DNA of 64,000 nucleotides from Rhodopirellula bahusiensis (GTDB lineage Bacteria > Planctomycetota > Planctomycetia > Pirellulales > Pirellulaceae). A program made the translations under genes and the position numbers. Below the pieces are notes generated by a model, which saw only the letters and a program-made list of their open reading frames with translations, did not search any database and had not been told where the DNA came from. The stretch's first letter is position 1, and each line of letters starts with the position of its first letter. The stretch is from NCBI RefSeq assembly GCF_002727185.1, contig NZ_NIZW01000031.1, positions 1 to 64,000 of the forward strand. The letters run 5' to 3'. Positions 17,898 to 26,006 of this stretch are shown one piece after another.

Positions 17898-19702
17898 AGC
17901 AGTTCGTCGAGTTGCTTGGAAAGACTGGCGAAGTGATCCAAGGTCGTCTTCACCGCTTCGGGCTGGGTCATGTCGACACCGGCGCCACGAAGCAGATCCA
18001 AGGGGTCTTGGCTGCAACCACCACGCAAGAAGTTCAGGTAGTCATTCAGTTCGGATTCGCCACCGCCGAGGACGCGACGACTGAGAGCCACGGCGGCACT
18101 GAGTCCGGTGGCGTACTTGTAAACGTAGAACGCACGGTAGAAGTGAGGGATGCGGAAACATTCCAGTTCCAACGCATCATCGACGATGAAATCGGGACCG
18201 AAGTAAGCGTCGAGCAATTCGCGATACACCGCGCGGAATGACGCAACCGTCAACGGCTCGCCGGCTTCCGCCATCTCGTGCGTCTTCTTTTCAAACTCCG
18301 CGAACATCGTTTGCCGGACCACGGTGGCGCGGATGCTGTCGAGTTCATTGTTGATCAAATAGGCTCGCTCGGCATCGTCTTGAGCATTCTCAAGCAAGTG
18401 ATGCGTCAGCAATTGTTCGTTGAACGTGCTGGCCACTTCCGCCACGAAGATCGTGTAGTCGTAGTACTGATAAGGCTGGTTCTTCGATGAGTACCAACTG
18501 TGCATTGAGTGCCCGGCTTCGTGCGTCAGCGTGAACACATCGTTGAGCACTTCCTCTTTGAAGTTCATCAAGATGAACGGGTCGCCATCGAACGACCCGC
18601 AACTGAACGCGCCGCTCTGTTTGCCTCGGTTGGGATAGCGATCAGACCAACGTCCACGCAGCCCTTCTTCCAACGTCGACACGTATTCTTGGCCAAGCGG
18701 TTGCAACGATTCCAGCACCACGTTGACGGCTTGATCCCACGTGTGATGCTTCTTGATTCCCGACAGAATCGGCACGTAGGTGTCGTAGTGATGCATGTCG
18801 GGCAAGTTCATCTTGCGACGACGCACGTCCAAGTATTCATGAACCGCTGGCAACGAATCTCGCACCGCTTGGATCAAGTTGTCATAGACCGACACAGGCA
18901 TGTTGTCGGGGAACAACGACGATTCCAAGCTGCTCTCGTAGTTGCGGGCTCGAGCGTAGTACACATCCCGGTGGATGCTGCCGGCCAACGTCGCGGCGAG
19001 TGTGTTCTCGTGTTCCGAGAAGACTTGGTAGTACTGATCAAACGCCTTCTTGCGAACGTCGCGATCGGTGCTGTGCAGGAACTGAATGAACGTCGCGTGC
19101 GACAACTCCATCCGTTGTCCGTCTTCGTTTTCCAGCTCACCGAACCGCAGGTCAGCGTCGTTGAGTTGTCGAAACGCGTTGCCCGCCGCACCAGCCATCT
19201 CGCCTTGCATCGCCAGCAAACGTTCTTCGCGATCGGTCAATGTGTGCGGTCGATACCGAACGATTCGCTCAAGCAACAACTTGTAGGGTTCCAGAACCGG
19301 ATCGTTCAAAAACGATTCCATCTTTTCCGGTTCGATGCTCAGCAATTCGGGACGAACAAAGCTGCTGGCCTGCGACGCCTTCACAGCCAAGTTTTGAAAC
19401 CGCGACTTGCGGGCTTGGTGATCGCTGTCGGATTGATTCTCGGTTGTTCGCAGAAACGCGTACGTGCCACAACGTTCTGCCATCCGGTCGAACTCGCCAT
19501 CGAAATCCAAGAATTCACGGATGACTTGGGCCGATTCGCCCAAGCGTCCTCGGAAGGTTTCGAAGGTGTCGATTTTCGACGTCAGCGTGTCGAAATCGGC
19601 CTGCCAACCCTCCTGGGATTCGTACAGGCTGGACAGGTCCCAGCAATCGCTGGCGGCGACTTCGTCGCGGGTTGGCAATTTCGTGGCGGCGGGTGCGTTC
19701 AT
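17894..19702 (-). CDS. pepF: oligoendopeptidase F (M3 metallopeptidase)
   Basis: Cytoplasmic zinc peptidase that cleaves short peptides. The 602-aa protein has the catalytic HEAGH at residues 394-398 (FTLTHEAGHSMHSWYS). The PepF-type N-terminal helical domain begins CWDLSSLYESQEGW, and the C-terminal FYRAFYVYKYATGLSAAVALSRRVLGGG is well conserved. No signal peptide is seen. It is the first gene of a two-gene unit, and its stop overlaps the GTG of the ABC ATPase (GTGA), implying coupled translation. Confidence 0.95.
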   Translation of the reverse strand: MNAPAATKLPTRDEVAASDCWDLSSLYESQEGWQADFDTLTSKIDTFETFRGRLGESAQVIREFLDFDGEFDRMAERCGTYAFLRTTENQSDSDHQARKSRFQNLAVKASQASSFVRPELLSIEPEKMESFLNDPVLEPYKLLLERIVRYRPHTLTDREERLLAMQGEMAGAAGNAFRQLNDADLRFGELENEDGQRMELSHATFIQFLHSTDRDVRKKAFDQYYQVFSEHENTLAATLAGSIHRDVYYARARNYESSLESSLFPDNMPVSVYDNLIQAVRDSLPAVHEYLDVRRRKMNLPDMHHYDTYVPILSGIKKHHTWDQAVNVVLESLQPLGQEYVSTLEEGLRGRWSDRYPNRGKQSGAFSCGSFDGDPFILMNFKEEVLNDVFTLTHEAGHSMHSWYSSKNQPYQYYDYTIFVAEVASTFNEQLLTHHLLENAQDDAERAYLINNELDSIRATVVRQTMFAEFEKKTHEMAEAGEPLTVASFRAVYRELLDAYFGPDFIVDDALELECFRIPHFYRAFYVYKYATGLSAAVALSRRVLGGGESELNDYLNFLRGGCSQDPLDLLRGAGVDMTQPEAVKTTLDHFASLSKQLDELL

Positions 19703-19784
19703 CCGTGGAGCATCGTTGGTGAGAGGAGTGGAGACGAGATTGAGTGCGATAGTTTAGCACCGGACTCAAACCGCCATCACCGCC

Positions 19785-21014
19785 TCACGGGGAGAGCCCC
19801 AGATCCTCCGAATTCCGCTGATTCGCCGCATTTTTGAACGGATTTGGCCCCACGGAATGAATCCGCCATCCCTCGCCGGAAGTCTTCTCGATCTTCAACG
19901 GATCTCCGGAATACGGATCTTGCGTCGCGATGACCGGCAAATCCAATTGCTCATACGTCAACTCCTCTCCGGTCAATTCGTGCATTCGAATCGCGTTGAG
20001 AATTCTCAAGCAACGACATCGAATACGGTCTCGTTCAAACGATGCACGACAAGCATCCACCGCCGTCATCGCAATTTGGCTCAGAGCACCCAGAGGTGGT
20101 CCACGGGTTGCCGGCAAGTCACATGTTGGCGTCTTGCCCAAGTCGATCTGTGTCTTCATCGCCGACAGATAGTCCTGAAGTCCTCCTGAGATGGATCGGA
20201 TCATGCCCATGGATTCGAATGATGCGATCCCGTACGCCCGTTCGGTTTTAAGAGCATGCAAGAACGCGTCGCTCGATTCATGCTCCACCAATGCTTGTTC
20301 GATTGCCGCGTGCGTGCCGGGATCCAGCGGTTCCGCCTGCAAGATCGCGTTGAGTTGATCAATAGCGGACTGCCGGATCGCAACGTTGGTTTGATAAACA
20401 ACGACTGTCGGTCCCGTCTCTTGCAATCCTGTCAAACGCATTAAATCGACGCACAGCATCGCGGACTCATCGACCTTGCCTTTGGCTGCCAAGAACCGTG
20501 AACCACAAAGCATCAACCGGCCAACCATTCGCAATCGGCTGACTTCTTTCAGCAAGACTTGCATGTATTGATCGGGCGGCATCACACCGGACGGCGTCAG
20601 CGGCGATGGCCACGCATAACGCTGGCAATGCGACGCGTCGCGCAAAGCGGGCAAGACCTGCGGGTGTTGTTGAAAAGCATCCTCTAACAACGCCACGTTT
20701 TGGGCCGACAATGGTTGGTGATGATCAGCGGCAGCATCGGAAATCAGATAGGGCTGCAGTTTCTTGTAGAGGCGTTCTGCCGGTTCGATCACCTCCAGAA
20801 TTTCACTTCGCGCATCGACCTTGTCCGCCAATGGCCAAACGGAAACGGGAGTTGGATCACCGAATTCCGAAAGCGAAATCGGGTCACCGTTCGATGCAAT
20901 GGCCTGCAACTGAGCCCGAACCCGATACTGCCGAAGCCCGATCGGGAACGTCACCGACAACAGACCGACGCACAGTAAACCCAGACAGCCGAGTGAAATT
21001 GTTTTTGCGTTCAT
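19785..21014 (-). CDS. hypothetical membrane-anchored protein
   Basis: Not recognised. I choose the ATG at 21014 (409 aa) because GGGGGAG precedes it. The first 25 residues (MNAKTISLGCLGLLCVGLLSVTFPIGLRQYR) form one membrane anchor. The rest is mostly alpha-helical with several Leu-rich stretches (FLAAKGKVDESAMLCVDLMRLTGL). The end (TYEQLDLPVIATQDPYSGDPLKIEKTSGEGWRIHSVGPN) resembles the C-terminal part of many uncharacterised planctomycete membrane proteins, where a YSGDPL...YSVGPN pattern is common. It stands alone between pepF and a palindromic repeat. Confidence 0.7.
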   Translation of the reverse strand: MNAKTISLGCLGLLCVGLLSVTFPIGLRQYRVRAQLQAIASNGDPISLSEFGDPTPVSVWPLADKVDARSEILEVIEPAERLYKKLQPYLISDAAADHHQPLSAQNVALLEDAFQQHPQVLPALRDASHCQRYAWPSPLTPSGVMPPDQYMQVLLKEVSRLRMVGRLMLCGSRFLAAKGKVDESAMLCVDLMRLTGLQETGPTVVVYQTNVAIRQSAIDQLNAILQAEPLDPGTHAAIEQALVEHESSDAFLHALKTERAYGIASFESMGMIRSISGGLQDYLSAMKTQIDLGKTPTCDLPATRGPPLGALSQIAMTAVDACRASFERDRIRCRCLRILNAIRMHELTGEELTYEQLDLPVIATQDPYSGDPLKIEKTSGEGWRIHSVGPNPFKNAANQRNSEDLGLSP

Positions 21015-21090
21015 GCTCCCCCAGGCCAGATCACCCGCTAGGAGGGGCGCAAAAAATTTGGCTTCCCGCTTTGTGGCCTCTTTGTAGCAA

Positions 21091-21212
21091 GTAGGCCAGG
21101 TTTTCACCTGGCAACCCAGCCGATGCTTCGAAAGAAGCGAGGCGTGCTGGCACTTCCAACCCGTTAGTAATGTGAGTCGTGCTCGCGCTCGCCAGGTGGA
21201 ACCGTGGCCTAC
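21091..21212. repeat. GTAG-headed inverted-repeat element
   Basis: 122 bp bounded by 22-bp inverted ends (GTAGGCCAGGTTTTCACC... against GTAGGCCACGGTTCCACC..., about 18 of 22 matching). No coding sequence. It lies between two minus-strand genes, just downstream of larC. Confidence 0.7.
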
Positions 21213-21230
21213 GACCTACGAGGCTAAATC

Positions 21231-22454
21231 TCAAGTGACACCGGAGGGCTCGCGCCCTACCGCTAACAATTCTGCGAACGCAGCCTGGGCCTCGACACGG
21301 ATTTGATCAGCCGGTTTTCCGGTCGCGGAAGACAGACGTTTGACCTCGTCGTTTTCCAACGAGAAACGCAGCGTTCCGTCAGGCAATCGCACCGTCTTGC
21401 CCGTCGCGGATCCGTCGGGCGTTTGCACGATCTGACTTTCGCGAGCCAGCTTGGAACGATTCATCTCCGTTCGACGAATTCCAATCGTGCTGGTTTGAGT
21501 GAAGAGCAACGTTTGCAACGCACCGATTCGGCTGGCGTCGCAAAGCACCGAAACCGTCGTCGCCAAACGTCCCTTTTTCATCACGATGGGAGTCTGCCAA
21601 ACATCGAGGGCTCCCGCGTTCATCAACAACTCGCTGACATTGGCCAACTGCTCCGCCGTCGCGTCGTCAATGTTGCTTTCCAGCAGTGTGACGCGATCGG
21701 TTTCGATCTGACCTTGGGAAGAACTCGCTTCGGTCAGCTCACCCAGCGTCACCCGCAACACGTTGGCCTGACCTTCCAAATCACGCGTTCCCGATCCGTA
21801 GCCCACTCGCAACGGAGTCATCGCCGGAGGCGGACCAAACGATCGAGCCAGCGTCTTGATGATTGCGGCCCCGGTGGGCGTGGTCAGTTCGGATTCGATG
21901 TCGCATGCCATCAACGGCACACCCGTCAAAATTTCCGCGGTGGCAGGCGCCGGCACAGCAACACGGCCGTGATCAATCGTGATCGCACCGGTCCCGGTCG
22001 GGATCGTGGATGACGTCGCGTGTTGAATGTCCAACGCATCGATCGCGATCGCCACGCCGACGATGTCCGCGATGGAATCGATCGCGCCAACCTCGTGGAA
22101 GTGAACTTTCCGAAGCGAACAACCATGGACCTTGGCTTCCGCTTCGCCCACGCACAGAAAGATTTTTTTCGCGAGAGCCTTGGCGGATTCGTTGATCTCG
22201 GTGGCCTCGTCGATCATCGCATCGATGTGATGCAGATGCCGGTGAGCCTTTTCCGGCGGATGATCGATGTGAATCTGCACGGCACGGAAACCGCACTTTT
22301 TCACTTCCTCGGTCCGCAGCTTCAAATCCGGCAGATTCAGCGATTGCAGCCCCTGCTGGATCTGGTCCACGGACACGCCCAAATCGATCAGGGCGCCCAA
22401 GGTCATGTCGCCGCTGATTCCCGATAAACAGTCAAAGTGCAGTGTTTTTGTCAT
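21231..22454 (-). CDS. larC: nickel-pincer cofactor biosynthesis protein LarC
   Basis: LarC is the CTP-dependent nickel insertase for the pyridinium-thiol nickel-pincer nucleotide used by lactate racemase and related enzymes. I take the ATG at 22454 (407 aa, MTKTLHFDCLSGISGDMTLGALIDLG, the hallmark start). An open frame extends upstream but lacks family character. KVHFHEVGAIDSIADIVG, PVPAPATAEILTG, ELTTPTGAAI and ESNIDDATAEQL are all visible. The frame is continuous, unlike the split larC1/larC2 of some lactobacilli. No larA, larB or larE lies near. The last codons (VGREPSGVT) come from REP-like DNA. Confidence 0.93.
   Translation of the reverse strand: MTKTLHFDCLSGISGDMTLGALIDLGVSVDQIQQGLQSLNLPDLKLRTEEVKKCGFRAVQIHIDHPPEKAHRHLHHIDAMIDEATEINESAKALAKKIFLCVGEAEAKVHGCSLRKVHFHEVGAIDSIADIVGVAIAIDALDIQHATSSTIPTGTGAITIDHGRVAVPAPATAEILTGVPLMACDIESELTTPTGAAIIKTLARSFGPPPAMTPLRVGYGSGTRDLEGQANVLRVTLGELTEASSSQGQIETDRVTLLESNIDDATAEQLANVSELLMNAGALDVWQTPIVMKKGRLATTVSVLCDASRIGALQTLLFTQTSTIGIRRTEMNRSKLARESQIVQTPDGSATGKTVRLPDGTLRFSLENDEVKRLSSATGKPADQIRVEAQAAFAELLAVGREPSGVT
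21239..21265 (-). repeat. REP-like half-element inside the larC 3' end
   Basis: On the minus strand this reads TAGCGGTAGGGCGCGAGCCC... and matches 50968-50994 at 25 of 27 bases. It encodes the C-terminal residues of LarC just before the stop. Confidence 0.65.
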
Positions 22455-22608
22455 GCGGATAATGGAGCAAAACGAATCGAATTTACCAAGCCGACCATTC
22501 ATCAAAACCTCACCTGGGGCGTCCACAAATCGCGTTCCGGTGAACACCTGATTCGTGGTAACTTGTCTGCCTACCGCAACTTGCTTGTCATCTCCTCCGG
22601 AACTTTTC

Positions 22609-23682
22609 ATGACCGACGAAAACGAAAATTTGCCAGCCGAAGCCATTGGCGAAGATGAATTGCAACGGCCGCAACCGATCGACGATCCGATCTCCGACAA
22701 TCAGTCGCAGGACTTGTACCAAGTCATGCGGCACACGATCGAGCGATTGGAAAAGGACAACACGGCTCGCGGTGACGTGAAGATCCTTTCCCGAACGATC
22801 CGGGAACTGCGGTACGCGTTCAAAGTCTTTCGTCCCTATCGTCGGCGACGCAAAGTCACCATCTTTGGATCGGCCAGGACGGCACCCGATCGCCCCGATT
22901 ATCAAGCCGCTGTGGACCTGGGTCGCCGAATGGCCGCTCACGGTTGGATGGTGATCACCGGTGCCGGCGGCGGCATCATGGAAGCCGGTCACAAAGGTGC
23001 CGGACGCGATGCATCGATGGGCTTGAATATCATGTTGCCGTTCGAACAAGGCGCGAACGAATACATCGAGAACGATCCCAAGCTGGTCACGCTGAAGTAC
23101 TTCTTCACTCGCAAGTTGATGTTCTTGAAAGAGTGCAGCGGCATCGTCTGCTTGCCCGGAGGTTTCGGAACGCTCGACGAAGGCCTCGAAGTGCTGACGC
23201 TGTTGCAAACTGGCAAGCAAACCATGATGCCGTTGATCTTCCTCGATCATCCCGGCGGCAGTTACTGGAAGGACCTCGGCAAATTCATTGACAAGCAACT
23301 GATGTGCAACGGCATGATCAGTCCCGAGGACGTGGCCCTCTACAAGATCACCAACTCAGTCGATGAAGCCGTCGAAGAACTGCTGACGTTCTACGACGTG
23401 TATCACTCCCAACGCTACGTCGGTCATCAGTTGGTGTTGCGGATGAAGCAAAAGCTTTCTGAGGAAGCGTTGGAATCCATCCGGACCAACTTCGCTGACA
23501 TTCTGAAAGATGGCACGTTCGAACAAACCGGTCCATTGCCAGAAGAAGCCGGCGAGCCCGAGCTGGCCGACTTCCCAAGGTTGGTGTTCCACTTCAACCG
23601 TCGAGGCCTCGGTCGATTGCGGATGTTGATCAACCAAATCAACGGACATCCTCTGACCACCACACCCGATCCCGAGTGCTGA
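22609..23682 (+). CDS. LOG-family nucleotide phosphoribohydrolase-like protein
   Basis: A Rossmann-fold protein of the LOG/TIGR00730 family (often mislabelled lysine decarboxylase). Characterised members release the base from nucleoside 5'-monophosphates. I use the ATG at 22609 (357 aa). The family motifs are GAGGGIMEAGHKGA (119-132) and PGGFGTLDE (183-191). An N-terminal helical part (about 1-80, with DLYQVMRHTIERLEKDN) and a C-terminal extension after residue 260 make it longer than plant-type LOG proteins. It is divergent from larC with a 154-bp gap. The exact substrate is unknown. Confidence 0.85.
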   Translation: MTDENENLPAEAIGEDELQRPQPIDDPISDNQSQDLYQVMRHTIERLEKDNTARGDVKILSRTIRELRYAFKVFRPYRRRRKVTIFGSARTAPDRPDYQAAVDLGRRMAAHGWMVITGAGGGIMEAGHKGAGRDASMGLNIMLPFEQGANEYIENDPKLVTLKYFFTRKLMFLKECSGIVCLPGGFGTLDEGLEVLTLLQTGKQTMMPLIFLDHPGGSYWKDLGKFIDKQLMCNGMISPEDVALYKITNSVDEAVEELLTFYDVYHSQRYVGHQLVLRMKQKLSEEALESIRTNFADILKDGTFEQTGPLPEEAGEPELADFPRLVFHFNRRGLGRLRMLINQINGHPLTTTPDPEC

Positions 23683-23796
23683 GCAGATACGTGATCGTTT
23701 GTGTTGGCCTTCTCGTACGATGGGCTCCCAACCCGTCGATCACAACCCGAAGCGTCGCGGCTTGTCGATTGAGCCGTCAACGACGTTTGAACGCAT

Positions 23797-23856
23797 GTAG
23801 GATGGGCACTCTTTCCCGTCGGAGTGGTGGATGTCGGCCAAGAGTGGCCAACCTAC
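23797..23856. repeat. GTAG-headed palindromic element
   Basis: 60 bp with inverted ends GTAGGATGGGCACTCTT against GTAGGTTGGCCACTCTT (14 of 17). It sits in the 334-bp gap between the LOG-family gene and the aldehyde dehydrogenase. I see nothing else in that gap. Confidence 0.65.
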
Positions 23857-24016
23857 AGCAAAACCGACAAACCGGTCAGCGAGGGACCACATCGCCCCTC
23901 GCCCCCATGCGTTTCGAAGAAGCATCTTCGCGATCGCATTTGTTGGCATCCTCGCCTGCGAAGCCTTAAGCTAAAAGCTTGATTCCCATCCCCATCGCAG
24001 CCGACGAGGATCTCTG

Positions 24017-25486
24017 ATGTCGACAACCCTTCCAGAAATCGCACCCCCAAAAGTCCGTCACACCCAGTTGTTCATCGACGGCCAGTGGCGGGATTCAGCC
24101 AGCGGAAAAACCTTCGCCACGATCAACCCCGCGACCGAAGAAGAGATCGTTCAAGTCGCCGAAGGTGACAAGGAAGACATCGACGCTGCGGTGAAAGCAG
24201 CTCGCAAAGCGTTTGAGTCGGGTCCCTGGCGGACGATGGACGCTCGCGATCGCGGACGGCTGATGATGAAGTTGGCCGATGCAATCGAGAACGAGATCGA
24301 TGAGCTGGCTCAACTTGAAACACTCGACAACGGCAAACCCCTTCGCGAATCACGGCACGCGGATTTGCCCCTGGTGATCGATGCCCTGCGTTACTACGCC
24401 GGCTACGCGGACAAGATCCAAGGCGAAACGGTTCCCATCCGCGGCAACTACCTCTGCTACACGCGGAAAGAGCCGGTCGGTGTGGTTGGCCAGATCATCC
24501 CCTGGAACTTCCCCATGCTGATGGTCGCCTGGAAGTGGGGCCCGGCTCTCGCCACCGGTTGCACGATCGTGATGAAGCCCGCTGAACAGACACCGCTGAC
24601 CTGCCTGCGAATGGCACAGCTCGCCAAAGAGGTCGGTTTCCCCGATGGCGTCATCAATGTCGTGCCGGGCTTTGGCCCGACCGCCGGTGGAGCCTTGGTC
24701 GACCATCCCGGCGTCGACAAAATCGCGTTCACGGGAGAACACCGAACGGCTCAGTTGATCATGAAGAACTCCGCCCAATCGTTGAAACGACTGACGTTTG
24801 AACTGGGCGGCAAAAGTCCCAATGTGATCTTCAGCGACGCAGACTTGGACGCCGCCGTGCAAGGCAGCTTCGTGGGTCTGTATCTGAACCAAGGCCAATG
24901 TTGCTGTGCCGGCAGTCGCGTGTTCGTCGAAGAATCGATTCACGAAGCCTTCGTCGAAAAACTAACCGACCTGACAAACAAACGCGTCGTCGGCAACCCG
25001 TTTGAGCACACCACCGAACAAGGTCCCCAAATCGACCAAGCTCAATTCGACAAGATCATGAGCTACATCGACAAAGGCAACCAGCAAGGCGCTTCCTGCG
25101 TCAGTGGTGGCAAGCGTTCCGGTGATCGTGGTTACTTCATTGAACCGACCGTGTTCACTGACGTTCAAGACGACATGGCGATCGCTCGCGATGAGATCTT
25201 CGGTCCAGTGATGAGTGTGCTGTCATTCAAAGACAGCGACGACATTCTGAAACGAGCCAACGACACAATGTTTGGCTTGGCCGCTGCCGTGTGGACACAA
25301 GACATCAAGAAAGCCCATCACTTCGCCGCCAACGTTCGCGCGGGAACCGTGTGGGTCAACTGCTACGACGTCTTCGACGCCGCCGCCCCATTCGGCGGAT
25401 TCAAGATGAGTGGCCAAGGCCGCGAGCTAGGAACCGAAGGCCTGAAGGCTTACTTGGAAAGCAAAACCGTCACGGTCGCCCTTTGA
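24017..25486 (+). CDS. NAD(P)-dependent aldehyde dehydrogenase
   Basis: Oxidises aldehydes to acids. The 489-aa protein is a full ALDH-superfamily member, nearest in pattern to the ALDH1/2 group. The catalytic Cys is Cys296 in [11 protein letters not shown], the general base Glu262 is in FELGGKSPN, and the cofactor site includes IIPWNFP with Asn164 and KPAEQTP with Lys187. The usual GSTEVG after FTG is replaced by FTGEHRTAQ. No signal peptide is present. It stands alone and ends at a strong hairpin. A short relic of an identical type of 3' end is found at 32119-32150. Confidence 0.95.
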   Translation: MSTTLPEIAPPKVRHTQLFIDGQWRDSASGKTFATINPATEEEIVQVAEGDKEDIDAAVKAARKAFESGPWRTMDARDRGRLMMKLADAIENEIDELAQLETLDNGKPLRESRHADLPLVIDALRYYAGYADKIQGETVPIRGNYLCYTRKEPVGVVGQIIPWNFPMLMVAWKWGPALATGCTIVMKPAEQTPLTCLRMAQLAKEVGFPDGVINVVPGFGPTAGGALVDHPGVDKIAFTGEHRTAQLIMKNSAQSLKRLTFELGGKSPNVIFSDADLDAAVQGSFVGLYLNQGQCCCAGSRVFVEESIHEAFVEKLTDLTNKRVVGNPFEHTTEQGPQIDQAQFDKIMSYIDKGNQQGASCVSGGKRSGDRGYFIEPTVFTDVQDDMAIARDEIFGPVMSVLSFKDSDDILKRANDTMFGLAAAVWTQDIKKAHHFAANVRAGTVWVNCYDVFDAAAPFGGFKMSGQGRELGTEGLKAYLESKTVTVAL

Positions 25487-25502
25487 GCCATGGGAACGGA
25501 GT

Positions 25503-25536
25503 GGTCTCGAGGAGCAATCCTCGAGACCGTTTCATT
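25503..25536 (+). terminator. strong hairpin after aldehyde dehydrogenase
   Basis: A perfect 11-bp stem (GGTCTCGAGGA / TCCTCGAGACC) closed by a GCAA tetraloop, followed by GTTTCATTG. It is 17 bp from the stop codon. The tail is only weakly T-rich, so termination efficiency is uncertain. Confidence 0.6.
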
Positions 25537-25565
25537 GACTTTGACTCAAGCAGGATCGGATATAC

Positions 25566-25591
25566 GAGCCGTTTGAGTGTTAGTCGCGGTT
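25566..25591. repeat. remnant of the GAGCCGTTT repeat
   Basis: GAGCCGTTTGAGTGTTAG with its flank resembles the element half at 35006-35024 (GAGCCGTTTGGGCGTTAGC). It appears to be a single degraded arm. Confidence 0.45.
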
Positions 25592-25646
25592 CACATGCAC
25601 AACCGGGCAGCGCCCCACAGGCTCCCGTGCTTGCCCTCAATCGCTG

Positions 25647-25989
25647 CTACCGATCTGATTCGTTCGACCGAACGTGATAGCGTGCGTTGATCACTTCTGG
25701 ATCGTAGTGACCGCCGCTTTCGCTCAAGTAACGTTTGTAAATTTCGGCACGGTAGGAGCGATCGACCGGCGAGTCTCGATACTCATCTTGGATCAATCCG
25801 ATGCGTTCAAATGGAATCAATTGAAACCCGTCCATCGATTCAAACCCATCACGAAACCTGAAATTCAGCGTCGAAATGTTCTCGAACACTTCTGGTTGAA
25901 TCTCTTAGGGCAGCTCAAAGTGTCCTTCGGCTGGCAGATCCGCGAACCGTCCCTTTTCTTTGCTCTCCATGCCTTCGACCGTTCCTGAC
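25647..25989 (-). pseudogene. C-terminal remnant of a beta-helix protein gene
   Basis: The reading frame encodes FRFRDGFESMDGFQLIPFERIGLIQDE ... GGHYDPEVINARYHVRSNESDR, closely matching the end of the intact beta-helix gene at 32167-34539. Going upstream, the homology continues past an in-frame TAA (codons read E-L-P-stop-E-I) to about 25989. It then stops abruptly at the start of the next gene. The 5' nine-tenths of the gene is missing. It lies convergent with the aldehyde dehydrogenase. Confidence 0.85.
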
Positions 25990-26006
25990 CCTATCGGTTA
26001 ACTCAA

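Noticed and set aside
18509-19837. A 442-codon open frame on the plus strand
   Set aside because: Complementary to pepF over nearly all its length; shadow frame.
21231-22700. A longer LarC beginning at 22700
   Set aside because: The added 82 residues have no family character and run into the promoter region of the divergent gene. MTKTLHFDCLSGISGDM is the normal start.
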